DNA of 64,000 nucleotides from NCBI GenBank assembly GCA_021821085.1, contig JAKACV010000003.1:43551-107550 (forward strand), read 5' to 3'. Below, one piece after another: positions 26,811 to 36,287 of this stretch. A program made the position numbers and the translations under genes. Below the pieces are notes generated by a model. It saw nothing but the letters and a program-made list of their open reading frames with translations, had not been told where the DNA came from and searched no databases. Every line of letters starts with the position of its first letter. Positions within the stretch are counted from its first letter, which is position 1. Source of the DNA: Bacillota bacterium (lineage in GTDB: Bacteria; Bacillota; Bacilli; Alicyclobacillales; SLC66).

Positions 26811-27280
26811 GATAACATCCGTCCATTTTGTAATAATCCATTAACCAAATCAATTTCCCCATAGCCCACGTTTAATTCAACCATAATCGCCTGGGCATCC
26901 TCCCCACGCAATAAACGAATAGCCACTTCTTTGTACTTCGGTTGTAGAAATTCAGGGGATTTGTCCAAATCCAATGAGCTGGGTGGATCACGTTGCATCA
27001 CATGATACTGATGCAACACGGAAACTTGAGCGTTCAGATCACTGATCTCATGTTTCAATGCGTGTATCTCGTGGTTTATCTGCACTTCATACCCATCCAT
27101 TTTCTGACGTAATGCTGCGATCATTTCAATCAGACGATCATTCTCAGACTCCATTTGCATAGCAAATGTCTCCACAGCAGTCACGACAGCCATGTGATCA
27201 CTTGGCCTTTCTTTACGATGTGCCAGCCAGGCATACAAAAAGGCGCCCATTGCCAGCATGATTAGAATGACGATATTCAT
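26807..27280 (-). CDS. SwrB/YlxL-like membrane coiled-coil protein (DUF6115 type)
   Basis: A 157-residue protein with one N-terminal membrane segment (IVILIMLAMGAFLYAWLA), a central coiled coil (about 35-95) and a C-terminal helix-turn-helix-like stretch (YKEVAIRLLRGEDAQAIMVELNVGYGEIDLVNGLL). This layout and its position just before rpsB match B. subtilis SwrB (YlxL), which promotes assembly of the flagellar export apparatus through FliP. Sequence similarity by eye is limited to the C-terminal segment, so the assignment leans on context. Confidence 0.7.
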   Translation of the reverse strand: MNIVILIMLAMGAFLYAWLAHRKERPSDHMAVVTAVETFAMQMESENDRLIEMIAALRQKMDGYEVQINHEIHALKHEISDLNAQVSVLHQYHVMQRDPPSSLDLDKSPEFLQPKYKEVAIRLLRGEDAQAIMVELNVGYGEIDLVNGLLQNGRMLS

Positions 27281-27311
27281 CTTAACACAATCCTTTCAAT
27301 CTCAACCTACA

Positions 27312-28724
27312 TTAGCGTTCCAACGCTCGATGCCATCCGTCTACATTACATACCAATTTACAGCCTGTAATAAAATCATCGCAGTGCCATTCAAAATGCT
27401 CTCGCATAATTAGCACCCCAGGATATACCATGTTTTTTATTTCCACCATCTGCGGTTTTTTTGCGCCAATCATCGTTTCAAGTGCTTCTTGCTCGATTTG
27501 CGTCTGCCCCAACTGCTCGCGTACAGATGTTTCAGTGACGTGCAGCCGATCCATAATGGTTTTTTGCTCACTGGATAATATTCCGACACGTTTTTCTAAT
27601 TCTAGAAGTTTAGTAAGTGCTTCTGCCATTTTGACTAAAGTACCCTCAAATGAGGCAATTTGCGAACACAGGATGTAATATTGTTCATCTTCTTTTGCAT
27701 TTGAAGAAAATTCAATGCGAGTCGCCGTACCTAAATGTGAACCGAGAATCCGCACAAAAACATATTGATCAATTCGCGCTAGCCCGCCAACCAGCAACCC
27801 CCGTTTTCCAGTTACACGCAATGTTTGCGCTCGTAAGACACTATGCATCACGCTATCTGCCACAACCAGATCATTGCCCGCATGTACGACCGAATTTTGC
27901 AGATATAAAACACGAATAGAACCTTTTGCAAAAATCTCTGTCTTTGCCGATCCCTGGACACCACCGCGAATAATAATATCGCCATCCGCTTTTAAAGTCG
28001 CACGCTCCACAATGCCAAATACTTCGATATTACCTGAAGCTGTAATGGTAAATCCTTCACGCACGCTTCCATGTACAACTACACTTCCGAAAAAATCTAT
28101 ATTGCCCGTAGAAAAATCAACATCTTCTTCGACGTGATACACTGGAACCACCGATACGCGATGATCACTTGAATAAACGATCTGCCCGTCAATTTCGCTA
28201 ATGAGAAACAAGCCGTCATCTGATATTTGTGTGCCGGGTCCCATGGGCAAAATCTTTTGTTTCGGTTCATCACTTGGCACTTCATTCCCAAACACATCAA
28301 GCCCAGGGGCACCAAGTTGTCCAGGAATCTTGCGAACTAATGTTTGTCCAGATCGGGCATTTTGTAAGATTCCCAACTCACGATAGTCTACACGATCGTC
28401 AGCAAGTAGTTGTGGCATTGGAACTGGATTTCTTTCAAAACAAAATTCCAAGCTTTCATCAATTGGTTGACCTGGCGGCGCTCCCCTCGCGATGACGAGG
28501 TCAGTCATTACACCGAGCCATCGATCTAAAATAGAAGCTAACTCGTGATCATCAATCACCCCATAGCTATACTTTTGCTCCATTACTAAGGTTTTGAGCT
28601 CCTTCAATGTAAACGTCCGTTCAATCGCAGGCGGTGGATCACGGAAGGTCGCAATCGCCAAGAGACCCTGCTCGCTCACTTCAAAACGCACATACTCCTC
28701 TAGAGAAGATGAATCATTCGCCAT
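27312..28724 (-). CDS. FapA family protein (DUF342)
   Basis: A 470-residue polymer-binding-type protein. The N-terminal region (about 1-160) is followed by a beta-helical core (FFGSVVVHGSVREGFTITASGNIEVFGIVE, ADGDIIIRGGVQGS; about 190-320) and a C-terminal coiled coil. This is the usual arrangement of DUF342/FapA proteins, which are found near flagellar and chemotaxis genes in many Firmicutes; the molecular role is unclear. It directly follows cheD, where sigD would be expected. AGGAGG precedes the ATG. Confidence 0.85.
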   Translation of the reverse strand: MANDSSSLEEYVRFEVSEQGLLAIATFRDPPPAIERTFTLKELKTLVMEQKYSYGVIDDHELASILDRWLGVMTDLVIARGAPPGQPIDESLEFCFERNPVPMPQLLADDRVDYRELGILQNARSGQTLVRKIPGQLGAPGLDVFGNEVPSDEPKQKILPMGPGTQISDDGLFLISEIDGQIVYSSDHRVSVVPVYHVEEDVDFSTGNIDFFGSVVVHGSVREGFTITASGNIEVFGIVERATLKADGDIIIRGGVQGSAKTEIFAKGSIRVLYLQNSVVHAGNDLVVADSVMHSVLRAQTLRVTGKRGLLVGGLARIDQYVFVRILGSHLGTATRIEFSSNAKEDEQYYILCSQIASFEGTLVKMAEALTKLLELEKRVGILSSEQKTIMDRLHVTETSVREQLGQTQIEQEALETMIGAKKPQMVEIKNMVYPGVLIMREHFEWHCDDFITGCKLVCNVDGWHRALER

Positions 28725-28742
28725 GAAGATTCCTCCTACGAA

Positions 28743-29216
28743 TCAAATGTAATGCTCACCTTGCTTCAGCGTTCGAATCCACACTTCTCCCGTATCGCAC
28801 TTCACCTGAATCGTTCTTCCAAAATGGCCTCCAACATCGGATGCAAGAACAGGAATACGAAGCATCTCGAGTTGAGTAAAAATCGCTTCCACATTTCGCG
28901 GCCCAATCCGAACAAGATCTAGTCCTTTAGAAAAAGCAAACATTTGTGCGCCACCCACCACCTTTGCGCCTATACGATTCCGGTATGCGCCTTCTCGCAG
29001 GACCTGTTCAAGCAGAAGTGGAATCGCAGTATCAGCATATTTAAACACATCCTCTGTATTAAGTGGCGCACTCGGCAACATGATGTGCGCCAATCCTGCA
29101 ACTTGAGCAAACACATCAAATAGAGTTACTCCGACACAAGATCCAAGCCCAAGTGTGCGTAGCGCATCCTCTCCTAATGCCACTTTCGCCTCCCCCATTC
29201 CGACGTTATAAATCAT
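28743..29216 (-). CDS. cheD: Chemoreceptor glutamine deamidase CheD
   Basis: Deamidates glutamines on chemoreceptors and, in Gram-positive bacteria, binds CheC to tune CheY-P hydrolysis. The 157 residues contain the catalytic Cys in LGLGSCVGVTLFD (about 28), the His in AGLAHIMLPSA (about 43), and KVVGGAQMF. The ATG overlaps the cheC stop by four bases, so the two partners are made in tandem. Confidence 0.94.
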   Translation of the reverse strand: MIYNVGMGEAKVALGEDALRTLGLGSCVGVTLFDVFAQVAGLAHIMLPSAPLNTEDVFKYADTAIPLLLEQVLREGAYRNRIGAKVVGGAQMFAFSKGLDLVRIGPRNVEAIFTQLEMLRIPVLASDVGGHFGRTIQVKCDTGEVWIRTLKQGEHYI

Positions 29217-29833
29217 ATCGAACCCTCGATACCCAGTGCTCGCAACAATACATCCTGTGCAAACGGGGTGGGAAAAAGTAAAAAATGCGCATCTCCTTGT
29301 TGTTCGCGATGGTGAACTGCCGTGTGAATGACCAGAGCATAGCGTCCAACTGCCTGTTCACTTTGAAAAGCAATCGAAAGAATCGCTTGAGCCATGTCCA
29401 CAGCGACAAGTGGCACGGATGGCAACATTCGCAACTGGGTAAAATCCATGAGCGCGGACAAATAATTTGCACCTAATATATTTCCTATCTCACCAAGTGC
29501 GGACGAGCCAATTTCACTCAATTCGTCCGTGCCCTCTTCCGCAGTCCATATATTTGCAACTAACGCTTTGGCACTTTCCATAGATTGAATGAAAAACATT
29601 GTTCCTTCGATATCACCGGTTACCTGTAAAAACACACAGGCCACAAGAGTCTCTGCCCCTCCTAAAATCGCGCTGATCTCATCAACTTGAATAAGTTCTA
29701 CCTGCGGGACGCGCATAGCAATTGGCATCTGCAATAATTCTGACAACGCTGTCGCTGCATGACCGGCCCCTATGTTGCCTAATTCGCACAACATATCTGC
29801 TACTTGGCTATTTAGACTGTATGCGTCACCCAT
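29213..29833 (-). CDS. cheC: CheY-P phosphatase CheC
   Basis: Dephosphorylates CheY-P in the Bacillus-type adaptation system. The two active-site repeats are visible: ADMLCELGNIGAGHAATALSELL (about 12-34) and LSEIGSSALGEIGNILGANYLSALM (about 107-131), each with the conserved Glu and Asn. At 206 residues it is the usual length. CheA, CheW and CheB genes, normally just upstream, are absent here. Confidence 0.94.
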   Translation of the reverse strand: MGDAYSLNSQVADMLCELGNIGAGHAATALSELLQMPIAMRVPQVELIQVDEISAILGGAETLVACVFLQVTGDIEGTMFFIQSMESAKALVANIWTAEEGTDELSEIGSSALGEIGNILGANYLSALMDFTQLRMLPSVPLVAVDMAQAILSIAFQSEQAVGRYALVIHTAVHHREQQGDAHFLLFPTPFAQDVLLRALGIEGSI

Positions 29834-29914
29834 CTCTTCATCCCTCCGTAGCGATAACTCACCAATCGAATATTCTCTATCAACGGATCAAAACCCTGCC
29901 CCACATCAGTTCAC

Positions 29915-30805
29915 TCAATGACTCTCACGTAAGAATCTTTGAAAAAATCCTTGTAATCCACGTTTTTTTTCCAAAGATTCACCAGACGATTCATAAACAC
30001 CTTTTGTCACGTTCTTTGCAATTTGTGACATACATCGCGTAGCGAGTGACCGAGGTTCCGATAATGTAAAGGGAGTTTGCTTTGCCACAGCCCTTTGCAC
30101 CGCAGCATCTTCCAGAACATATCCGAGCACGTTTAACTCAGCATGTAAAAATTGCTGTGTCACACGAGTCAATTTGCGCCCCGCATCCATGCCATCGGCT
30201 ACCTTCGCTGCCCGATTAATAAGCAGATGAACAGGTGGAAGTGATAATGTTTTCGCTACCATTTTTAAAAGCGCATAGGCATCGGCCAATGCGGTAGGCT
30301 CCGGAGTCGTCACGAGCAACAACTCATCGCACAGCCCCATCAATTCCGCTGTAAAAGTCCCAAATCCGGCACCAAAATCAATATAGATCCGATCATACTC
30401 GCCTTGAACAGCTATCAATTGCTCCGTAAGTCTTTTTCCATAGATTGATCGGGAATTCAATTCAAACACATGTTCCGCACCGCCAGAAATAAAAGCCAAG
30501 TTGTATGGACCATGCGTGAAAGCCTGCTGTAGGGTGACATGCCCATCGAGGACATCCATCAAACTATAATGCGGGCGCACTCCAAGTAAAATGTCCAAGT
30601 TGGCAAATCCGAAATCGGCATCGAGAATGGCAATTCGCATCCCCTGTTGTGCTAATAGCAAACCAAGATTCAAGGTGATATTCGACTTGCCGACACCGCC
30701 CTTGCCACTTGCAACTGCGATTAACCGCAGATTACTTGAGGTTGACAGCTCTTTAGTCTTTTGTTCACGCAAGAGTTGTCTTAAAGGTTCAGCTTGATCG
30801 GGCAA
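29915..30805 (-). CDS. flhG: Flagellar number regulator FlhG (MinD/ParA-like ATPase)
   Basis: A P-loop ATPase that with FlhF controls where and how many flagella form; it activates the FlhF GTPase and interacts with FliM/FliY. The deviant Walker A is VASGKGGVGKSNITLNLGLLLA (about residue 27), then ILDADFGFANLDILLGV and YIDFGAGFGTFTAELM. The track start is 38 codons too long. A TTG (MPDQAEPLRQLLREQ) with GGAGG 8 bases upstream gives 296 residues, matching B. subtilis FlhG, and overlaps flhF by 17 bases. Confidence 0.92.
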   Translation of the reverse strand: MPDQAEPLRQLLREQKTKELSTSSNLRLIAVASGKGGVGKSNITLNLGLLLAQQGMRIAILDADFGFANLDILLGVRPHYSLMDVLDGHVTLQQAFTHGPYNLAFISGGAEHVFELNSRSIYGKRLTEQLIAVQGEYDRIYIDFGAGFGTFTAELMGLCDELLLVTTPEPTALADAYALLKMVAKTLSLPPVHLLINRAAKVADGMDAGRKLTRVTQQFLHAELNVLGYVLEDAAVQRAVAKQTPFTLSEPRSLATRCMSQIAKNVTKGVYESSGESLEKKRGLQGFFQRFLRESH

Positions 30806-31883
30806 GCGTCTCACCTCCACAAAAATAAGACTGGAGTGTTGGAATATCCGCAGGTAGCAGATCATTTGGAACTTGTTGTCCCATTGTGAAATAGGACAAC
30901 GGTCGCTGCAACTCATCAATCATGGTTAAAATGAGTGATGGCATAATCGTTTCATCAAGTTTTGTAAATAATAGCGCATCATATCCAACATGCTCTAGTT
31001 GACTGGCCACCTGATATGATTCGGCGTGACGTGCCGATGCACTCAACACGAGATACGTCAAATCTGGAGAAATAGCAGCAAGTAAATTTTTCAACTCGGT
31101 AGCCTGCGATTGATCTAGAAAACTGCGACCGGTTGTATCAATCAGAACCAAATCGAGTGCAGTCCAATTGTCGAGCTGCTGTTTTAACTCGTGTGCAGTG
31201 CGAGCCACGGCAAATGGCACATTTAATATTTCCGCATAAGTGCGTAATTGTTCTACCGCGGCTACTCGAAAGGTATCAAGAGTCAGCAGCCCTACTTGGC
31301 GATTTTCACGCAACCTTGCAATAGCCGCAATTTTAGCAACGGTCGTCGTTTTACCGACGCCGGTAGGACCAATAAACGTAACAATGCGATCTTTTCGCCC
31401 AATCGTTCGAACCTCGCCCACACCTTCGACAATCTCCGCGACTAAAACTTCTAACGCCTCTTTTGAAGCGTCACACGAAGTAACGGCACATCGCGACTGT
31501 AGACGCAAAAACCGCAATAAAAGATCATGTGAAAGACTTGTTCCAGTCAATTGTTGCATCACTGCCGTCAAATCATGAGAATGACCACCAACTGCTTCTC
31601 CTGTGACAAGCGCGCCGAGCATCGCCTTGATGTCCTGAAGTTCGGTTTGAACGCTCCCCACTGATTGCAACGGTTCTTTTGCCTGTGTTTCAGCAATCGC
31701 CCCCACTTGCGAACCCTCATCAATTCCAGCCACGATTTCAATGACTCGTTGTCCAAACAATCCCGCGAGCCCACGTGCCTTCATCTTTTTTTGCGATAAG
31801 ATCACCGCGTCGCGTCCTAATTCCGAACGAATTTGGTCTAACGCTTCACCGACTGTACGCCCCACATAACGTTTAATGAACAT
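30789..31883 (-). CDS. flhF: Flagellar biosynthesis GTPase FlhF
   Basis: SRP-type GTPase that sets the site of flagellar assembly. The 364 residues have a basic N-terminal domain (MFIKRYVGRTVGEALDQIRSELGRDAVILSQKK), then the NG domain with [22 protein letters not shown] (about 170), LLTLDTFRVAAVEQLRTYAEIL and LIDTTGRS. It begins directly after the flhA stop codon and overlaps flhG. Confidence 0.96.
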   Translation of the reverse strand: MFIKRYVGRTVGEALDQIRSELGRDAVILSQKKMKARGLAGLFGQRVIEIVAGIDEGSQVGAIAETQAKEPLQSVGSVQTELQDIKAMLGALVTGEAVGGHSHDLTAVMQQLTGTSLSHDLLLRFLRLQSRCAVTSCDASKEALEVLVAEIVEGVGEVRTIGRKDRIVTFIGPTGVGKTTTVAKIAAIARLRENRQVGLLTLDTFRVAAVEQLRTYAEILNVPFAVARTAHELKQQLDNWTALDLVLIDTTGRSFLDQSQATELKNLLAAISPDLTYLVLSASARHAESYQVASQLEHVGYDALLFTKLDETIMPSLILTMIDELQRPLSYFTMGQQVPNDLLPADIPTLQSYFCGGETLARSS

Positions 31884-33920
31884 TTAAACATTCACCACCC
31901 CTCCATTTTCAACAGGAGTATCAGGATCCAGCTCCGCATAGGACAAAACAAATAATTCCGGTACGGCACGTTGAAGCAATCGCTGTAAATGACCGCGAAT
32001 CTGTGGAGACACAAGTAAAATCGCAGTTTTCCCTAAAGTAGCTAAGCGGGCCGTATGATCAGTAACGGCCTTTAACAACTGTTGCGTGAGCCGTGGATCA
32101 AGTGCCAAATGAGTCCCATGGTCAGTCTGGTTTAGATGCTCTTCAATTCGACGCTCCGTTGCTTGACTGAGTGTAATTGCTGTAATCGCAGTAGCGATTC
32201 CAGAACGAACCTGCGCCGTGATTTGTCGACTTAATTTTTGCCTTGCAAATTCTGTGAGCAATTGTGGATCTTTCGTATACCTGGCTTGATCCGCTAACAC
32301 TTCAAGAATCGTCGGCAAATCGCGAATAGAAACGCGCTCATCTAATAAATTCCCAAGAACCTTTTGGACATCCCCAACTGTTAGTAATTGCGGAACCAAT
32401 TCCTCCACGAGCACTGATTGGCGCTCTTTCACTGTATCCAATAGTGTCTTGACTTCTTGTCGGCCGAGCAGTTCTCGCGCATGCCGCTTAATCAACTCAG
32501 TTAAATGAGTGGCAATCACAGACGGAGCATCCACAACCGTATAACCACCCAACATAGCCTTTTCTCGCATCGATTCACTGATCCATTCTGCAGGCAAGTT
32601 GAATGCTGGTTCTTTCGTTGGGATTCCGACAACTGCTGGATCAGCAAGTCCCCCACTCATCGCAAGATAGTGCCCAATCATCAACTCATAGCGGGCGACT
32701 TCTGTACCTCGAATGCGAACAACGTATTCACTTGGTCGCAGTTGAATATCATCTCGAAAGCGAATCATCGGGACTACGATCCCAAGATCAAGTGCAATTT
32801 GCCGACGAATCAGCGCCACTCGCTCTAACAGATCGCCGCCTTGTTTCGCGTCTGCAAGCGGGACAATTGCGTAACCAAACTCAAACTCGATCGGTTCAAC
32901 CTGAATCAATTGATACATACTCTCTGGACTCTTCACCGTTTTAGCGCGCTCAATCTCCGCTTTCTGCTCTGTTTCCTTCACACTTGCCGCGTGCATACGA
33001 GACATCCGGTATGCAGAATATGCAAGCACCGCCGCAATCGGTCCCGTGATGAACACCCCGATCGGAGAAAACACACCCAACACAAACAGCACCATCGCCA
33101 CGATATATAACGTTGACGGAGACGAAAACACTTGCGCCATAATATCGCCACCAAAATCATCACTGCTGGAAGAGCGGGTTACGATTAACCCGGTTGCCGT
33201 AGAAAGTAAGAGCGCCGGAATTTGACTCACCAATCCATCCCCTACAGAAAGAACTGTATAAGTGGAGATGGCCGTTTGAAATGGCATAGATTGTTGTGCC
33301 ATTCCAATGATAAAACCACCTATGATATTGACGGCCACAATAATCATGGAGGCAATCGCATCACCCTTTACAAACTTGCTTGCTCCGTCCATTGCTCCAT
33401 AAAAATCGGCTTCTTGTTCAATGGCCTTTCTCCGCGCTCGCGCTTGCGCTTCTGTAATCAAACCCGAATTCATATCTGCATCAATACTGATTTGTTTTCC
33501 TGGCATTGCATCAAGAGTGAAGCGAGCAGCCACCTCAGCCACTCGCTCTGCGCCTTTAGTAATGACAATAAATTGAATAATGATGAGAATCACAAACACA
33601 ATAACTCCGACCACTGCATTGCTCCCGATAACAAAACTACCGAATGTTTCAATAACTTGCCCAGCATACCCTTGTGTAAGGATTAAGCGCGTAGATGAAA
33701 TATTAAGCGCAAGTCGAAACAAGGTGGTGATGAGCAGCAAAGATGGAAAAATCGAAAATTGCAGGGGTTCCTTTGTCGTCATTGCCACAAGTACAATACT
33801 CAAGGACGTCGCCAAATTTAAAATGAGCAAAAAACTCAAAAGCACAGGAGAAATAGGAATAACCAGCATGGCGATAATCCCGATCACGACGATAATGGGA
33901 AGCAACGTCAACTTTTTCAC
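31884..33920 (-). CDS. flhA: Flagellar type III export gate protein FlhA
   Basis: The nonameric export gate; N-terminal membrane segments (about 1-310) conduct protons and the large cytoplasmic domain binds chaperone-substrate complexes. The 678-residue sequence is full length. The FHIPEP-family loop is seen as ADMNSGLITEAQARARRKAIEQEADFYGAMDGASKFVKGDA (about 145-185). The start is GTG with AGGAGG 10 bases upstream. Its 5' side is unusual: a palindromic MITE-like element lies between flhB and this gene. Confidence 0.97.
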   Translation of the reverse strand: MKKLTLLPIIVVIGIIAMLVIPISPVLLSFLLILNLATSLSIVLVAMTTKEPLQFSIFPSLLLITTLFRLALNISSTRLILTQGYAGQVIETFGSFVIGSNAVVGVIVFVILIIIQFIVITKGAERVAEVAARFTLDAMPGKQISIDADMNSGLITEAQARARRKAIEQEADFYGAMDGASKFVKGDAIASMIIVAVNIIGGFIIGMAQQSMPFQTAISTYTVLSVGDGLVSQIPALLLSTATGLIVTRSSSSDDFGGDIMAQVFSSPSTLYIVAMVLFVLGVFSPIGVFITGPIAAVLAYSAYRMSRMHAASVKETEQKAEIERAKTVKSPESMYQLIQVEPIEFEFGYAIVPLADAKQGGDLLERVALIRRQIALDLGIVVPMIRFRDDIQLRPSEYVVRIRGTEVARYELMIGHYLAMSGGLADPAVVGIPTKEPAFNLPAEWISESMREKAMLGGYTVVDAPSVIATHLTELIKRHARELLGRQEVKTLLDTVKERQSVLVEELVPQLLTVGDVQKVLGNLLDERVSIRDLPTILEVLADQARYTKDPQLLTEFARQKLSRQITAQVRSGIATAITAITLSQATERRIEEHLNQTDHGTHLALDPRLTQQLLKAVTDHTARLATLGKTAILLVSPQIRGHLQRLLQRAVPELFVLSYAELDPDTPVENGGVVNV

Positions 33921-33980
33921 TCGCTACTAACCTCCTCTGTAACATGACTTGAACTCGTGCGAAAATCTATGAATCTTATA

Positions 33981-34137
33981 GAGGTTGTTCAAAAAGGGTC
34001 GAGAACTCTGCGGCGCAGGGCTTCGGCTTGTGCTGGACATGCGTGCTCATGTACCACCTATCGTACACTCCGCGCGCATGTCCAGACTTCACCAAACCCC
34101 TGCTTGCATCTTACCTCAACCCTTTTTGAACAGGCTC
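33981..34137. mobile_element. MITE-like palindromic element between flhB and flhA
   Basis: A 157-bp non-coding insertion. The ends are inverted repeats of 23 bases with 3 mismatches (left GAGGTTGTTCAAAAAGGGTCGAG, right complement GAGCCTGTTCAAAAAGGGTTGAG). They are flanked by a direct repeat TTATA at 33976-33980 and 34138-34142, as expected for a 5-bp target duplication. Inside, CTGGACATGCG (34033-34043) pairs perfectly with CGCATGTCCAG (34075-34085) and TGTAC pairs with GTACA near the centre, so the whole unit can fold into one long imperfect hairpin. No ORF. The right copy of TTATA supplies the flhB stop codon. The parent transposon is not identified. Confidence 0.75.
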
Positions 34138-35211
34138 TTATAGAACGCGTTGGCGCAAACGATAGACATACGCTAAAACCTCTGCTACTGCACCGAATAA
34201 CTCTTGCGGTACAAAATCATCTAACTCCGTCAATTGGTACAACCCTCTTGCAAGCGGACGATTTTCCACGATAGGCACACTGTGTCGAGCACCGATTTCG
34301 CGAATTTTCAACGCCAACTGATCTATTCCTTTAGCAACAACTTGCGGCGCATGCATAGTTTTTGCATCATAGCGCAGTGCCACCGCGTAATGCGTAGGAT
34401 TCGTTAAGATCACATCTGCTGTAGGTATTTTTTGTAACATACGACGACGCGCAATCGCTCGCCCACGTTCGCGAATCTTGCGTTTCATTTGCGGATTTCC
34501 TTCAACTTGCTTACTTTCATCCTTCACATCTTGCTTCGTCATCTTGAGGTTTTTCGTGAATTGAAATCTCTGAAATAAAAAATCCGCAAAAGCCAAAACG
34601 ATAAAAGCAGCTCCCACAAACAGGAAAATCACCATGGCACTATTTATAAATAATGCGAGTAACTGCATCGGGTCCGCCCCAACTAACATAAATACTTGCG
34701 ACGCACTGGCCCTAATTGCAAAGTAAACAGCAATGACAATAACTACAAGTTTTAAAATAGACTTCAACATCTCAACAAATGAACGAGTTGAAAAGAACTT
34801 CATAACACCTTTCAAGAAATCAATTCGCGTAAAATCAGGAATCAGCGAACTGGGAACAAACATGGGTCCAACCTGAGCAAAGGCAGTAAATAGACCAAAT
34901 AAAAGCCCGGTCAGGACGATTGGCAATAAAGCGTATAGAACATGGCCGAAGGCTGCTTTGATATCACCACTGTCAATTCCCCCTTGAGCGGCCTGCAGCG
35001 TACCCTGTCCTAAAAGCAAAACCATTGCTTGCCATAAAGTGGCTAACAAGTGACCACCAAAAATCCACAAACTTGCAACAAGTGCCAAAAAACCGACTGC
35101 CGCTGTCAAGTCATGACTTGTCGCCACTTGCCCCTTGCGCTTCGCTTCATTTCTTCGACGAGCGGTAGGTTGCTCTGTTTTTTCCGCAAAAAGTTGCAAA
35201 TTCCACTGCAT
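34138..35211 (-). CDS. flhB: Flagellar export switch protein FlhB
   Basis: Membrane component of the flagellar export apparatus that switches substrate class after hook completion. The 357 residues have four membrane segments and the self-cleaving NPTH motif in DVILTNPTHYAVALRYD (about residue 271), followed by a normal C-terminal domain ending VYRLRQRVL. The ATG shares a base with the fliR stop (TGATG). The stop codon lies within the target-site duplication of the adjoining MITE-like element, but the protein is not truncated. Confidence 0.96.
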   Translation of the reverse strand: MQWNLQLFAEKTEQPTARRRNEAKRKGQVATSHDLTAAVGFLALVASLWIFGGHLLATLWQAMVLLLGQGTLQAAQGGIDSGDIKAAFGHVLYALLPIVLTGLLFGLFTAFAQVGPMFVPSSLIPDFTRIDFLKGVMKFFSTRSFVEMLKSILKLVVIVIAVYFAIRASASQVFMLVGADPMQLLALFINSAMVIFLFVGAAFIVLAFADFLFQRFQFTKNLKMTKQDVKDESKQVEGNPQMKRKIRERGRAIARRRMLQKIPTADVILTNPTHYAVALRYDAKTMHAPQVVAKGIDQLALKIREIGARHSVPIVENRPLARGLYQLTELDDFVPQELFGAVAEVLAYVYRLRQRVL

Positions 35212-36002
35212 CACGAAGTGCCCCTCCCTAAAGCAAGTAAAAGGCTGTTAATCTCCTGATCCATAAGAAAGATAAATTCTTTCATTAAACTAACAAGTGC
35301 TGGCATCATAACACCAACCATTGCTAATCCGATAAACAACGTGATAGGTAGCCCAATGAAAAATACATTCATTTGCGGAACTGCCCGTGAAGCCACAGCC
35401 AAAGCGATATTTGTCAAAAAAATAGCTAACATCACAGGAGCTGCTATTTCAACTCCTATAGTAAACAACGTAATCGTTGCATGAAGGAATACATTTGCGA
35501 CCGGACCTGAAAAGTGTGCCGCACCAATGGGTACGTACCGATAACTTTGCAATAACGCTAAAATCACATTCGAATCGCCATTCACAGCGAGAAAAAAAAG
35601 AGAAAATAAGATGAAAATCAAATTCGCAAGTGGTGTTGACGGTGTAGAAAAACCTGGGTTAACTAGGCTAACCATCGAGAATCCAATCTGTAAATCAAGC
35701 AATGCTCCCGCGAACTGCACGGCATAAAAAACAAAATTCGCCACAATCCCTAGAGCAACTCCAACGAATGCCTCTTGCACGAACAGAACGATAATTGTTG
35801 GATCGCTTATCGTCACTCCTGTAGCCAAAAGTGTCGTTCTCGGTACACTCAAATCAATGATTACCGACAAATAAACAGACAAGCCGATTCTTATCATGGT
35901 AGGAACCTGCAGATTACCAAAAATCGGCGCCGTAAATACAATTCCACTAGAACGAACAAAAATGAGCAGTAAAATGAGTATGGAAGTTGTTTGGATTATC
36001 AT
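35211..36002 (-). CDS. fliR: Flagellar export protein FliR
   Basis: Integral membrane subunit of the FliP-FliQ-FliR export channel. The 263 residues are almost entirely hydrophobic with six or so spans. Conserved stretches include VRSSGIVFTAPIFGNLQVPTMIRIGLS (about 16-42) and AFVGVALGIVANFVFYAVQFAGALLDLQIGFSM (about 84-116). The start directly follows the fliQ stop. Confidence 0.95.
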   Translation of the reverse strand: MIIQTTSILILLLIFVRSSGIVFTAPIFGNLQVPTMIRIGLSVYLSVIIDLSVPRTTLLATGVTISDPTIIVLFVQEAFVGVALGIVANFVFYAVQFAGALLDLQIGFSMVSLVNPGFSTPSTPLANLIFILFSLFFLAVNGDSNVILALLQSYRYVPIGAAHFSGPVANVFLHATITLFTIGVEIAAPVMLAIFLTNIALAVASRAVPQMNVFFIGLPITLFIGLAMVGVMMPALVSLMKEFIFLMDQEINSLLLALGRGTS

Positions 36003-36272
36003 TTATTGTATATAACGCTGTAAATTACCTAAAATGTTGGAGGTAAAATGAGTCAGCGTCCCCAACATCCACGGCCCCGCTAAAAAAAGAATAACAATGG
36101 CAGCTGCTATTTTAGGAACAAACGTCAGTGTTTGCTCTTGAATCTGCGTCGTCGCCTGGAAAATACTAATGATTAACCCAACAAGCATTCCAATCAAAAG
36201 GATCGGCCCTGTCAATTCCAATACGATGAATATGACTTCTTGCCCCAAACCCACAACAAAATTACCGTTCAT
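36003..36272 (-). CDS. fliQ: Flagellar export protein FliQ
   Basis: An 89-residue, two-span membrane protein of the export channel. LTGPILLIGMLVGLIISIFQATTQIQEQTLTFVPKI is the family hallmark. It lies between fliP and fliR as in almost all flagellar clusters. Confidence 0.95.
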   Translation of the reverse strand: MNGNFVVGLGQEVIFIVLELTGPILLIGMLVGLIISIFQATTQIQEQTLTFVPKIAAAIVILFLAGPWMLGTLTHFTSNILGNLQRYIQ

Positions 36273-36287
36273 TCATCGTGCCCCCTA

